A DNA stretch of 64,000 bases, from positions 360,521 to 424,520 of the forward strand of contig CAMXCT020001846.1 in NCBI GenBank assembly GCA_947184155.2. Reading direction: 5' to 3'. The first letter of the stretch is position 1, and every line of letters starts with the position of its first letter. Positions 1-11,012 of this stretch are shown piece by piece. Origin of the DNA: Cladocopium goreaui. Lineage: Eukaryota; Sar; Dinophyceae; Suessiales; Symbiodiniaceae. The notes beneath the pieces are model-generated. The model had not been told where the DNA came from and searched no databases. It was given only the letters and a program-made list of their open reading frames with translations. Both the position numbers and the translations under genes were made by a program.

Positions 1-1552
1 TTTAAGCATGATGGTTAAATAAAATGATGTTTTTTACACAGCAAAATGAAGATTTCACCACGGCAACGGGGTTCTCAAACAGGCAGAACTGACACGTGAC
101 TTGCGCAAGTTCCTTCTGCTGGCCACCAAGTGTCTTGTTGGTTGTCAGGTCCTGGTGGTACGCGAGATTGTGACTTGGCACCTGCGAAGTCTCCCATGGA
201 GAACTAATTTTGGTTTCCGTGTTTTGGGAACGTTGCGTTTGAAAATGCAGGCAGAGTATGAACATGGTGAAACCTTGCATCACTGTTTTGTGATGGGGGG
301 ATTTAGGACCTTAGGAACCAGCTTACTCCCAATGGCAGAGCTGCCTGGCAGGGTGTCTCTTACTCCCAAGTTTTGGGACAGTTCCCAGCTGTGGAGGTCT
401 AGGTGGACAGGTTATGGCGGGAACAGAGCAGGTTTCATGACGACTTTGAGGTACCCATTCGCCATTCGCATTGTCAAAATTTGTCAAATATGGTCAATAT
501 CCATCAATATCCCGAAGAAAAACACACCTGGGGATATTCCCATAACTATCCCATTACCTGAGTAAAACCAGGACATCCAGGGCTATCCACTACCGAGGCC
601 CCAGAAGGTTTGCTGACGATGTGGAACCGCGCCCATCCTGGAAACGAGGTCCAGGACTTGCCTGGATTGGATCTACATTCACATGAAGTTAGCCTCCAGT
701 AACATAGCAATGGATTAGCTATGGAAAAGCACCATTTTTTAATATTTTTAATTGGTACATCATCTATCAATAGGCCATTTGCAATAGCTGTGTTTTTAAA
801 AGTACCGGAGGGTAGCCAACTGCTAGGTGTTGGCGTACGACCGCATTTATGCGGTGAATGGAAAGACAAGGATTGAGGACCGCGTGACTGGTGAGAGCCG
901 GGGTTTAGGCAACTTTCAGTTGCGGGGTTCATAGATTGGGGGATCCCCAAGTCGCCATGAGTCAACCGGTTAACCGACCTATACGAAAATGGTCCAATGT
1001 TTTGAATGACTTTGGGTACCCTTATGCCTTAGGAAACCTCCATTTGCTACGAAATGATGATTTTGGTAAGGATTTACCAGCCGGGGACCCACCTATTTCC
1101 AACATGAGTCAACTTCGAAGGCTCCACCATAGTTTTTTTGGTCATCTTTGGCAATCCCATCCCCCTAATGTTCAATACCTCCAATCGAAACCCCGTTTCA
1201 ATAATATTGTTTTCCAATGGATCTACACATGTTTCTGATCCCCAGTTAGCTGGGGTATATGATCGGGGCCCCGGCGGGTTTTATGTGTGAACTTCTGTGT
1301 GAACCAGCGAGGAGATGCAGCAGGAACTACGGAAGAACCAAAGCGTGGCTTTGAGGTCTGGGCGTCTGGGCTTTTTGGGGCGCCTTGAGGCGCCCTTTTT
1401 GGAACGTCCCAGAGGTACCCGGTACCCGAAAAGGCCGATAAAACCAATCCTCAGAGAGTTTCAATATGTTTCAATTGTATGTTTTTGATATTCTGGAGGA
1501 TATGGAGGATGGGGTAGCCGGGTAGCCTTTTTTTGATCCACCACGTTTGCAG
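1..1552. other. No gene recognised
   Basis: I see no convincing exon in this stretch. Open frames are short, and no frame combines an acceptor, a donor and a protein-like translation. It contains one decayed copy of the hairpin element family described at 5053 (692-814). A GC-rich patch near 1300-1400 has a short acidic/glutamine-rich frame (EEMQQELRKNQS) after an AG, which could be part of an exon but has nothing else to support it. Confidence 0.5.
692..814. repeat. Decayed copy of hairpin MITE family 1
   Basis: The left part reads CCTCCAGTAACATAGCAATGG and the right part GCAATAGCTGTG then ACCGGAGGGTA. These correspond to the two inverted arms of the family whose clean copies are at 5053-5157 and 20193-20298. 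The arms have diverged and there is an extra AT-rich insert. Confidence 0.5.
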
Positions 1553-1683
1553 CGGCTGCCCCGACACCTCACAGCACCCGCATGTGTCACACCAGGTTTG
1601 TGCGCTATCCGCAGATGTTCGCCGTGGAGCACGGGTTGCCCAAGTGGGGGTTGCAGCCCCAACCCCAGCACCACCAACCCCCG
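1553..1683 (+). CDS. Possible exon, product unknown
   Basis: A GC-rich block is bounded by a good acceptor (TTTGCAG) and a good donor (CCCG|GTAGGT). All three frames are open, so the coding frame is not decided. The most protein-like reading contains RMCHTRFVRYPQMFAVEHG. I recognise no family. It could be an upstream exon of the gene that follows, or a fragment unrelated to it. Confidence 0.25.
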
Positions 1684-4600
1684 GTAGGTTTTCCTATGCT
1701 GAAGCTTGGTAAGACTGGTAAGATACGCCCAGTAAAATGTGACCGTCCAGCCAGGTGAATTATCGATGAACATTGAGTACACCATGGGATTTATCAATGT
1801 TTATCAAGTTTGCTACTGAAAATAAAGTCAATATTCGGTTTGCTTGGGCCACCAGCTCGCCCTCAACACTGAACCTTTGGGATGGCGATGGAGAGAAATA
1901 TTGACCTAGGCTCCAATCTTTGTGGGTAAAGGATCATCAAAATAGCTGCACTTTTGGAGCCAACCACCTTGAGGCTACGTGCTGATGCTGGTGGCCCCAA
2001 ACCCATTGGACTCCGCATCGAGAGGAGAACATCCGGGATCTGGGGTGTCATCATGATGGCCCTGGGCCCAGGGCCCTCCGGTAATTTACTATAGCTATAT
2101 ATAGCTATGTTATAATGTAGCAGCATGCAGCTATATAATGCTATATATATATATAGATTGACAATAGCCCATTTATAGATGAATTAAATTACCAGAGGGT
2201 CAATGTTGATGCTTTCAGGGGGCAACTGATGGCAGGACCAGTGGGCCTGCTGCAGAACTCCGCATTGAAGAGGTGACAACTGCCGTTGTGACGCATTTTT
2301 TCGCAAAAAAACACATGTTCAAGCCATCCATGGCCATGGATCAATACCATATAACTTATAACATCTTAAAATTTATAATTTATAACATCTTAGAATTGTA
2401 TCAGTTTTTGAGAGATGGACATCCTTAGTCACATCCATCTCCATTTAGATTGGGGGACTTGGCCGTGCCGAGTCCGGGGAGGCCCCGCTGACGAGATGTC
2501 ACTCTTGATGTCACCAAAAATCTGGACAGTGCCAATGTGAAAATTGTCATGGTTAAAACATCTATATAAGGCTTAGAATCTAATGGGTTATATCATGTTA
2601 ATTATATCATGTTATATCATGTTAATATCATGTTAATTATATAATGTTATATATATTCAGTTTCGTCCCTATATGGAAGTCATGTGATGATTTCAATGGA
2701 GTGCACAACGGAGTCTTCATCGCACAGAATTCCGCATCAGGTCCTGAGCGATGGCGCTATGGAGCAGTTCAACTTGGCACAGATCAGGCGGCGGCGCCGG
2801 GGGAATCATCCCCAAGTGGCCTGAAGAGATCCAATTTATATAAATGTGGCCAAAAAATAGTGTGAAATGATGTGAAATCATGTGCCATAAATTTTGTGCT
2901 GTTTCTCTATGTTTCATTTTCATCCCAGGGGCTAACTTCCCACCATAGGAAGGGCTTACCACATGGGACGAAAGCATCATGGAATGCTAATCAGCGACTT
3001 GGACATTCGTAGACATCCGTAGGCCTAAAATCCTAAAATTCCCCATTTATTCAATGGCCATTTCAGGATCCTAGATTGGAGGTACCTACCATATATAAGG
3101 CCTTATATGGTACAGTACCTCCATTTTAGGATCCTGGAATTCCCATTGATTTATAGATCAGTTTCCACAGATGTGAGCTCTCTCAACCTGTCAGCTTTTA
3201 GGTCAAGACGCACCTTGAAGCACCTTGATTTATCTCTCATTTCTGTCCGCGTGAAGCTGTTCTTTTTAGTGGCCCAATTTTGGGGTTCCCCCTGGCCTCG
3301 TGTCGCGCTGAGCCCAGTATTTACTATGCTGAGCAAAGATCCACAGCTGGAGCACTTCTTACGAAAAGGCTTTCTGCTGAAGCTTGAACCAAATTTTGAC
3401 AAAATCACACATTTGTTGCATCGATCCTTCTTGTTGATGATCAACAACTATCGAAAATATTGAAAAACGCATGGTGATATCATCAATTTTATGTCATCAA
3501 TTATCATTATTTTATCATTAATATTAGTTGATGATTAACCATCATTTTATTTTAACCATCACATGATAATTAATGGTTAATGATTTACCATATTAGATGG
3601 TGAATTGATGGTGAATCGATGAAGAACCTGCGGCTTCGCAGCGCCATTCCCCCCGAGGATTCCGCCGGGCAGTTCCTCCCCGGAATTGCACCAGGCCATT
3701 TACGCCAAGGCGGATGGGACCGGTGGGACGGCGCGTGATCACGATGTTTAGACATGTTTCTTTATATATCTTATATAATAATATAATATAAATATATATA
3801 TGATATATGATATGTGATATATGATATATATATATATATCTCTCTCTCTCTCTCTCCCCCCTCCCCTCTGTCTTTTTGCCTCACCATTTTGGGAGAACAT
3901 GGCCAGGCAAGTGCCATCAATGCGAAGGGCCCCGAAGAGATGCTCGGCTCATGGACCATCCATGGTTCCATGGTTAGCCAAGACATGTTGGGAAACGAAT
4001 CTTCCAACCCCCTGTTTGGTTCAACGGATCTGCATTTGATCTGCATTTGGAGGGTAGATGAGACTAAATTGCTTGAGAATGCTTGAGATGCAGAACTTAG
4101 AACATTTCCCAGTTGAATATCCGTGAAGTGTCTAATCTGATGTTCCATTTATATCCATTTATGGGGCCGACTCGGGGTGATGCAACTGTCAGCCGTGCTG
4201 TAGAGACGAGGGATGACGAGGGCCTTCGGGGTGATCCTCTAGGGCAGGACTGCAGATCCCCAGCATGGCGAAATCTCGCCGTAAAATTCCTAGAAACATC
4301 AGGCATTGACGATTTGGCATGATCATAAATAGATAAACTCCTATAAAAATAGGTTGAGTATGGTTTAGTTATATTCATCAATTCTATAAGTAGATAAATT
4401 CCTACAGGATCCCTATCAAATCCATTCAAATCCTATAGATAGATGATTAAAATTGCATTAGGGATATTAAATTTTATTAAATCATATAGAGTCCGATCAT
4501 CTAACAAGGATAATTTCCTGATACATAAAATCAATATCATCTATCTATCCGCACAGATCCGGACGTTGGCCCGGAGCCTATGTTTTTTTCGATTTTTTTC

Positions 4601-5052
4601 GTGTAACACAACCCGAGTTTTCAACAGACCACCACGAAGTCGTGGAAGGTTCTTGACGTAAATTTCTGGTTCTCCCGGATATTTCTGGTTCTCCCGGATC
4701 CTAGGTTTTCTCGCAGAAAGCGACCCTTTTGCACCACTGACCAAAGTCTTAGTGTGCGATTTATATCCTTCTGTAAGGATGTAATATGATGGAACAAATA
4801 TTACATAATACAATATAACCATTATAAGACCTTTTTACGTATTGTTTGAGGGGGTGGCATATATATATATATATATATCCTTTGCAATGATGTAATATAA
4901 TTGGAAGAAAACGGATGAACACGGGATATTATGTGAGCATGGCGAACGTTTGGTTCTGCGGGTATCTATCATATCATATGAATTCATATGATATATATAT
5001 ATATATTACAATAGGGTTGGACTAATATACATCACACACACACATATGTATA
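1684..5052. other. Repeat-rich stretch with two weak exon candidates
   Basis: This is mostly AT-rich DNA, with a TATATC/CTCTCT microsatellite near 3770-3860, a hairpin copy at 2074-2200 and AT runs near 4860 and 5000. Two short candidates have acceptor-like starts. One is at 2741 after GCATCAG (frame VLSDGAMEQFNLAQI, possibly ending at an AG|GC). The other is 3642-3694 after TTCGCAG (frame AIPPEDSAGQFLPGIAP, ending AG|GC). Either could be an early exon of the PhyH-like gene, but I could not link phases. Confidence 0.35.
2074..2200. repeat. Hairpin MITE family 1, variant with AT-rich loop
   Basis: The ends are CCCTCCGGTAATTTA and TAAATTACCAGAGGGT, which are imperfect inverted repeats of the family at 5053. 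The centre is expanded by ATAGCTATAT repeats. Confidence 0.6.
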
Positions 5053-5157
5053 TACCCTCTGGTGAACTAACATAGCAATGGAAAATCACCATTTTTCATG
5101 GGAAAATCATCTATAAATGGGCCATTTTCCATGGCTATGTTAGTTCACCAGAGGGTA
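5053..5157. repeat. Hairpin MITE family 1 (Stowaway-like, TA ends)
   Basis: A 105-bp near-perfect palindrome begins TACCCTCTGGTGAACTAAC and ends with the inverted form. The whole element can fold into one hairpin with a short loop. In several copies (5053, 20193, 22315, 28812) the outermost shared bases are TA on both sides, as expected for a TA target-site duplication of Tc1/mariner-type non-autonomous elements. No transposase is seen in this window. Other copies are listed separately. Confidence 0.8.
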
Positions 5158-5222
5158 GATAGATCGATAGATCCCATAATTCCCATCGAGCTTCCATGGA
5201 ATTTCCATCGGCACTTCCTGAG

Positions 5223-5292
5223 GACGTGGCGGCTGGCGGATGGGGTCCTGGCAGCGATTCCGGAACTGAACCACGTCATCGAAATGCCGCAG
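5223..5292 (+). CDS. PhyH-like gene, first clearly recognised exon (GC donor)
   Basis: The frame reads ...DGVLAAIPELNHVIEMPQ, which resembles the segment just before the conserved 'ILG..Y..H.HRH.H' block of phytanoyl-CoA dioxygenase-like proteins. It follows an AG at 5221-5222 and ends CAG at 5290-5292, followed directly by GCGGGA, so the donor would be GC rather than GT. Ending here leaves phase 0, and the next exon at 6010 also starts in phase 0. The junction reads EMPQ-VQQALTAILG without strain. The exact 5' edge is uncertain. Exons before this one were not identified with confidence. Confidence 0.5.
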
Positions 5293-6009
5293 GCGGGAGT
5301 CGCAGCTGCCTGCTTGATGTCGTTGAATGGTTAGATTTTGTGAAAAAATGCCCATTTTCATGAAACCTTGGTTGATGGATTTAACTTAAAAATCTTAATT
5401 GCTGGCAAATTTAGACGATGAGGTTGTTTGGTTGTTAGGTGGTGGATGGATGGTTGTTTGGTCGCACATGTCTATGAAAGTTGGAAAGCAACTTGATGGA
5501 AACAGATGGAAACGGAAGTTCCATTGATGTCCTTTGTGCAGTGGTTGGGTGTTTAATAGAAACCTCTCCCCAGTAAACAACCAACCGGTAGATGTTAGAT
5601 CCTGTTAGATGATAAGAATGAAAGAGTATACCAAACCAGCCTTTCATCTTTTCCTAAAAGAGCAATATTGGCATTACCTCAGGCTCACAGATGCAAGAAC
5701 TGCAGCAGCCTATCACTTGGATTCAATTTGACCACCGGGACATTGAATAGTAACTGCCATTATACATGTATGATACTTAGACTATAGAACTATATGCAAA
5801 GGGGGCTGAATAAAAAAAGGTAAAAAAAGAACACATGAATAAACACAGTATATACACACGGATTTTGATACCATATGTATGATTTTCACATATGTTCACT
5901 TGGCAAGTGAAATCATGCAAACTCCCCTTTAGTAGATGCTTAATCATTGCAACATTTCATGGTGACGTCCCAAGGTTTTGATGCTGAAATTCCTGATGTT
6001 TGTTCCCAG

Positions 6010-6075
6010 GTGCAACAAGCGCTGACGGCGATCTTGGGAGAGCATTACATGCTCCACGGGCATCGGCACTTGCAT
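6010..6075 (+). CDS. PhyH-like gene, exon with ILGEHYMLHGHRHLH
   Basis: This 22-codon exon lies between TTCCCAG and a GT donor at 6076. Its translation VQQALTAILGEHYMLHGHRH is typical of the region upstream of the iron-binding HxD motif in PhyH-family dioxygenases (Fe(II)/2-oxoglutarate enzymes of the double-stranded beta-helix fold). Phase is 0 on both sides. The next exon lies 10.9 kb away at 16980, because a LINE-like element (6719-16892) sits in this intron. Joined, the two read HRHLH-VSGAASQMWHKD. Confidence 0.65.
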
Positions 6076-6553
6076 GTCCCTTTGACCAGTCACCGGCTGT
6101 TTTGACCAGCCACCGGGTGAGGCTTAGTTCACCCCGGTAACTGGACTACTGTGACCCTAATATAACCCATGTACTGTTTAGTTAAGGTGACCAAGTAATC
6201 TGGGCTGATAGAGGGCGAAGCTTCGCCACCAACGTGGTTGGTTGTAAGGGCAAATATGAACCATTTGTTATATAGTTATATCCATTAGTAACTCCACCTG
6301 CATCCCCATATATATATATATATACCATTAATTATCATTACATCTCCATCATCTCTTATGAAATTCCATGTAATCATCATGCGTGGGAGATGGGGTACCC
6401 TCGGTAAACTATCATAAGTATGGAACATAACTATTTTTGAGAGCTAAATCAACCATAAATGGCCATGCCGAATAGCTGCTATGTTTGTTTACTGCAGGGT
6501 ATTTCCAAAAAAAACATCCCCATTTTTGTTGCTTCAATCCCTATGAGCCATTA

Positions 6554-6658
6554 CTGGTTGGTGGTTTGGAACATTTTTATTTCTCCATATATTTGGAATA
6601 TCATCATCCCAACTGACGAACTCATATTTTTCAGAGGGGTTGTTTTACCACCAACCAG
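6554..6658. repeat. Hairpin element family 3
   Basis: The ends are CTGGTTGGTGGTTTGG and ACCACCAACCAG, which are inverted repeats. The interior holds 'catcatcccaactga' and a TTTTCAGAGGGGTT block. A second copy lies at 21586-21711, and a partial one near 50056-50106 (AACCACCAACCAG). The copies share end and interior but not flanks, so this is a dispersed short element. Confidence 0.6.
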
Positions 6659-6705
6659 ATTATATTATTAACCATCATTAACCACACACATATATATATA
6701 TATAT

Positions 6706-6718
6706 ATATACATATCCA
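6706..6718. repeat. Target-site duplication, left copy (LINE)
   Basis: The 13-bp sequence ATATACATATCCA recurs exactly at 16893-16905, directly after the A-rich 3' end of the LINE-like element. Such variable-length duplications are the signature of target-primed reverse transcription. The target is the edge of a TA/CA microsatellite. Confidence 0.8.
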
Positions 6719-7062
6719 AGGTTTCGGTTCAGGGGTTGTCAGCGTCGTGACCACAGCTGATTGCCCTAGCTTTGACCTTAGGGGAGCGCCATCTTTCATG
6801 GTTGTGCGCTTCCTCGCTTTTCTGATCAGTGCTGGCAATTTTTCATTGATTTCTGAACACGCCAAAGACATCCAAAGAACCCGGCTGGCACAGACGTCTC
6901 AGAAAGAGGCGACAGCTGTGCAGGGCGTACATCCAGCGGTCAACTGGGGTGTCACTGGGAAAGAGGAAAAGAGCCAGGGTGAAAAGAACAATCTGGTTTT
7001 TAGCTGGACATCATTCATTCCAGGCAAATCAAGTACCTTCTCAGGTTTGGCGACAGGTCAGA

Positions 7063-8094
7063 ATGACGTGGCATTGCCAGATATGCCGACAGAACAATGG
7101 AGAAAAACAGGACTATTGCAGAACATGCAATCGTCATTGGTCCCAGGTGTGGACCCAGGGCAAGCGCAGATCGCGCAGCAAGAGCTCCAAGACAAAGCCT
7201 TCATACAAGGATGCGGAGTCACGAAAGACTCCAGAAGAAGAAAAGTCGAATTGGAACGTTTTTCCTACAAACGCCCCATGGATTCCAACGACGCCTTCGA
7301 GCAGGGCTACCAACAAGAAGACGGAGATCACAGATGGACCTGGTGCCAGCGAGCAACATGTTCAGATGGTGGTCCAGCCAGATCCATCGTTGGTAGACGG
7401 AGAAGCCTTGTCACAGGAGGAGGAAAAGATCTTGGAACATATGAAGGGACTGAAAGACATGAATTTGAGTCTTCCAGGAGATATGCAGATTCAGATGGAG
7501 AAGCTCTTGGCCAAGCAACAGGCCTCGGTGGTCAACAAGCCACTGACGCATGGTCATTTGAATCGCCTCAACAAATTGAAGGCGCAGGTTGCCACAGCAG
7601 GGAAGAAGGTGGTAACCTTAGATCAAGAGTGGGCCAAGTTCACGGAACAGACCATGGACAAAGTCAAGCAACATGCACAGCTTTACCAGAGTTGTCGAGC
7701 GGAGATGCTCGAGATCTACAATGGGAAGCTAGAGGAGCTTGCCAATCTCAAGAGGGAGGTCACGGCAGCTTCGATGTCTATGCTGGATGGAGCTTGGAAA
7801 CCACCAGAGATCATGCACACACCCAAGTTAGAAGAGGCTGTGAGCCGCATGCAGGAGGTGATAGAGGTCGAGGGCTCTGTGGGAGCAGTCGACCTAACAG
7901 AAGAAATGGAAGAAGACGATCAAGAGGAATTGATCATGTCGGGGTCGACATCCAAGGGCTTGTCCAAGACACTCAACAGGCCTTTCAGAGGAGCGGCCTC
8001 TCCTACCAAGGTAGCAAATCAACACCTCAAACAGAAAGCTCAGGAACTCAAAGACGCCAAGCTCAAGGACAAAGACAAGGAAGAGAGGACATGA
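7063..8094 (+). CDS. LINE ORF1: RanBP2-type zinc finger and coiled-coil protein
   Basis: The predicted protein is 343 residues from the first ATG in this frame. The frame is open upstream to 6850 but holds no ATG there. The product starts MTWHCQICRQNN and then YCRTC, giving W-x-C-x2-C, an asparagine, and C-x2-C in the spacing of a RanBP2-type zinc finger, a fold that can bind RNA or ubiquitin. The rest is rich in K, E, Q and L, with heptad-like stretches (about residues 130-260) and an acidic patch (TEEMEEDDQEE). The C-terminus is strongly charged. By position it is the ORF1 product that would coat the element RNA; this is inference. Its stop overlaps the next ATG (ATGA at 8091). Confidence 0.7.
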   Translation: MTWHCQICRQNNGEKQDYCRTCNRHWSQVWTQGKRRSRSKSSKTKPSYKDAESRKTPEEEKSNWNVFPTNAPWIPTTPSSRATNKKTEITDGPGASEQHVQMVVQPDPSLVDGEALSQEEEKILEHMKGLKDMNLSLPGDMQIQMEKLLAKQQASVVNKPLTHGHLNRLNKLKAQVATAGKKVVTLDQEWAKFTEQTMDKVKQHAQLYQSCRAEMLEIYNGKLEELANLKREVTAASMSMLDGAWKPPEIMHTPKLEEAVSRMQEVIEVEGSVGAVDLTEEMEEDDQEELIMSGSTSKGLSKTLNRPFRGAASPTKVANQHLKQKAQELKDAKLKDKDKEERT

Positions 8095-8384
8095 TTGTGA
8101 ATGAAAACAACCACATGTCCAGCTCTGATGCTACAAAGTGTTATGATTGGGACTTCCGCAACTGGAGACAGAATATGAGCTATTTGTGGGACAGTCGTTA
8201 CACTTGGAATCAGCATGGCGTATGGGAGGAAGGTCCTGAGGAATTGAGAAGCAATCAGAATTTTTCTGCAACTGCTACTTCAGATGTTTCACCGAACAAC
8301 CTCATCGAGTATGAGCCGTGGCTTTATGCTGCAGGAGCCTCTGAGGTTGATGACAGTTCTCCATATGATCGTGGCCTTTTGTGA
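8091..8384 (+). CDS. LINE middle frame, 5' part before an in-frame TGA
   Basis: The 97-codon frame starts at an ATG that overlaps the ORF1 stop by 4 bases. The translation is protein-like and rich in W, Y and N (for example DWDFRNWRQNM). It ends at TGA 8382-8384. The frame then stays open without another stop through 8385-8471 into the ATG at 8472 and on to 11012. The simplest reading is one original frame 8091-11012 with a single nonsense codon, or a readthrough codon. No domain recognised. Confidence 0.55.
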   Translation: MIVNENNHMSSSDATKCYDWDFRNWRQNMSYLWDSRYTWNQHGVWEEGPEELRSNQNFSATATSDVSPNNLIEYEPWLYAAGASEVDDSSPYDRGLL

Positions 8385-8471
8385 GGGTGTGGGAAGGGTA
8401 ACTCGGATCTTCCCAATCCTCAGGCCAATGATATCTATGAGAGTGATGACAAACTTGGGGAGACTGGCTTT

Positions 8472-11012
8472 ATGGAGCCATGTTCTAGCCACAGCTCCCT
8501 GAAAGGATGTGTCGACCGCCCACATCCAACCAAAGTTTGCCGCAAAAGTGTCCGTTTTGACAAGAGTGTTTCATTGACGTGTTTTCAGGAGGATTGCAGT
8601 ATTCATGTGGACATTTTGAGGGAGAATTTCCACAGGTGCTGTAGATCGCTTTGGCATTTACATGGACAGATTGCCGATTTCTCCTTATTTCCTCATGTGC
8701 TTTCTTGTCATAGCTGGACTGATGATGATGAGGGGATCTATGAACAGAATCGACAAGACCATTCGCAAGCTGCAAGGACAACTGGAATTGGCCGGTCGGC
8801 AAGTGAAGCAAATTCTGGAGAGCAATTTTGGACCAGCGATACTCTTGACACTTTGAGATGTTTACAAAGCAACTTACCAGCAAAGGAGGTAAGGCCGATT
8901 TTTGCAGATACATGGTTTGTTGCAGTGGGACGTTTTCATCTTTGCGTGCAATCAAGGCGTTTGAAATTGGATCAAAGTTTTGTGCATTCCAGGCTTGCTT
9001 TTGAAACGCATTGCAGATCTCTTTGGCTTGACCGGGATGATGGTGGGGATGTTTCATTTCAGGTCATTGACAATGTGCCGATGAGACTTCCTGCAACAAA
9101 ATTTCATGTGGTGATGGTTCAAGGACAATTGAATGATTTCGATTGGACGATGCTTCATAGCAGCAATCTACCACCACTCTACCAGCATAGGGTTGTGCTT
9201 TTTCCACGAGGGGTGAGTGTCAATGATTTCTTCCGTTTTGCACAAGTGGAGGGAGCATGCACAAACCTTGCACGATCCTGTTTTCTCAGATTTGTTCAGG
9301 ATGGCCATGAGCACTTTTGCAGCAATCTTGAGCAGGTTTGCATCCCTTTGAACAAATTTGTTGAAGGAGGCATTCGTATCATTGAGGATGATTCAGAAGG
9401 GGGCAGTGACACTGGAGATGAAAGTGATGTGCCTACCACTGCACCAGACTCTGATTCGAATGACGAAAATGATGAATCCTTTCTCATGTCAGCCGAACCT
9501 GTCACTTTCCAACTTGCGTTGGGAAATCAATATCCGTGGTGGGACGATGGCATTGAAGAAATTGATGAAAATGAACAGCAGCAGGATCAAGATCACTACA
9601 CTGTCAATTTTGCTCAGGGACATCAAGGACTCCTGCAGGATGAAGTGGAGCATATCAGGCAATTGCGAACTGAGGATGATACTCCATGGCTTGCAGTCAC
9701 GTATGGCTTTGGTCTCACAGACTTAGGCAGACGTGACATTGAGTTCGACCCTTGGCATCTGGAATCATTACCAGAGTTGATTCGACAGACTTGGCAGGAG
9801 TTTGCTGTTTATGCGGATTTATTGATTTTTAACGTCCACCCACAGCCGATCGATGTGATTGGCGCCAGAGCAGTAGCACTTCTGGTTGTGGTTGACACAC
9901 CGGACTCACTGAATGAAGATTTGAGGAATGTGCTGGTCATTGAACAGGCAGCCTCTGATGTTGGAGCTAGGCGACATCCGTATGCTACCAGATTATCTGC
10001 AGAAACCACTGACAGGGATATCCTGGCGCAGCTGAATCTTCAACATCATTGCCCACCTCTTGCTTTGAGACCGTGCCATGTGAGACTTGGCACGGTTCAT
10101 ATGGACAAAGGGCAACTGTATGAATATGACCATGGCACTCTATGCAGAACATGGATTGGAAATGTTTTCTCACAGGTTTTGGAAGCGGAAGAGCATGTCA
10201 TTGCAGTCGATGCTTTCTTTCTGCAAGCGCATTCTTTGATGGAATTGCGGGGTCAAGGGATCAACATCGTTTGTCATGTGCACGGCATCACCCCAGCCAA
10301 CAGGCCTCTTGGCCATCGTGAGATCATTATTGACTCTGATTGGCTGTATGATTTGGAATGGATCGACAGGATGAGGATACTTTGGCCATTTGGGGATGAG
10401 AATGTTGGGTTGGTCTTTGCACAATCCGCCACACAAGATATGCACGAAAGTGAGAATATTATTTTCCATTTCATTGCCAAGTATGGTACGAATGAAGGGC
10501 AGCCCATTCTGGTTAACCAACAAATGTGGGCTGTAGATGACGTCCAGCAGGACCCACAGAGTGCCAATGAATTTTGGGCCATCAATGTCCCTACGGGAGA
10601 AATTGGCTCGAATATTGTAGGGGCACTCCAGGACTTCCCCTTTTGGTTCCATTATGCTCGCTCACAGAATGTTTATCCCCATCTCGCAGTCAACGGGCAT
10701 AAGATCGTTGAGGTGCGTCAAAGCTGGAGACCGGGAGATGTGTTGAGAGCGCGATACATTGTGTGGAAAAGACATCATGTGCTGACAATGCTGATCGGCG
10801 TTGCTCAACAAGAGCAAGAAAAGTCCATTGAGCACACCTCGTTTTTGCAACTGTCCAGACAGGTCAAGACAAATGATGTGATCGAGGATTCATTCACTGA
10901 GATTTGTCAGGCTATTATGAATCAAAAGGTTGAGGTTGAGCAGGTTGATGAAGCAGTTTCTCTCCCTCCCTTTGCAGCAGCAGGAAACGAGGGCAGATCA
11001 GGATGTTTCTAG
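8472..11012 (+). CDS. LINE middle frame, main part (846 aa, function unknown)
   Basis: The 846-residue product lies in the same frame as 8091-8384. The start is the first ATG after the TGA at 8382, but true initiation could be at 8091. It has a cysteine/histidine-containing N-terminal part, an acidic low-complexity stretch around residues 300-345 (DDSEGGSDTGDESD) and long W- and H-containing segments. I recognise no family. Its end overlaps the start of the large polyprotein by about 65 bases in another frame, so the two may be linked by reinitiation or frameshifting. The position between a zinc-finger ORF1 and an RT polyprotein suggests an element-specific accessory or nucleocapsid protein; this is inference. 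Confidence 0.6.
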   Translation: MEPCSSHSSLKGCVDRPHPTKVCRKSVRFDKSVSLTCFQEDCSIHVDILRENFHRCCRSLWHLHGQIADFSLFPHVLSCHSWTDDDEGIYEQNRQDHSQAARTTGIGRSASEANSGEQFWTSDTLDTLRCLQSNLPAKEVRPIFADTWFVAVGRFHLCVQSRRLKLDQSFVHSRLAFETHCRSLWLDRDDGGDVSFQVIDNVPMRLPATKFHVVMVQGQLNDFDWTMLHSSNLPPLYQHRVVLFPRGVSVNDFFRFAQVEGACTNLARSCFLRFVQDGHEHFCSNLEQVCIPLNKFVEGGIRIIEDDSEGGSDTGDESDVPTTAPDSDSNDENDESFLMSAEPVTFQLALGNQYPWWDDGIEEIDENEQQQDQDHYTVNFAQGHQGLLQDEVEHIRQLRTEDDTPWLAVTYGFGLTDLGRRDIEFDPWHLESLPELIRQTWQEFAVYADLLIFNVHPQPIDVIGARAVALLVVVDTPDSLNEDLRNVLVIEQAASDVGARRHPYATRLSAETTDRDILAQLNLQHHCPPLALRPCHVRLGTVHMDKGQLYEYDHGTLCRTWIGNVFSQVLEAEEHVIAVDAFFLQAHSLMELRGQGINIVCHVHGITPANRPLGHREIIIDSDWLYDLEWIDRMRILWPFGDENVGLVFAQSATQDMHESENIIFHFIAKYGTNEGQPILVNQQMWAVDDVQQDPQSANEFWAINVPTGEIGSNIVGALQDFPFWFHYARSQNVYPHLAVNGHKIVEVRQSWRPGDVLRARYIVWKRHHVLTMLIGVAQQEQEKSIEHTSFLQLSRQVKTNDVIEDSFTEICQAIMNQKVEVEQVDEAVSLPPFAAAGNEGRSGCF

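Noticed and set aside
6747..8090. Long open frame overlapping LINE ORF1 in another frame
   Set aside because: Up to 8090 it is a low-quality shadow of the zinc-finger/coiled-coil frame. Only its last part (8091-8384) is protein-like, and that is listed separately.
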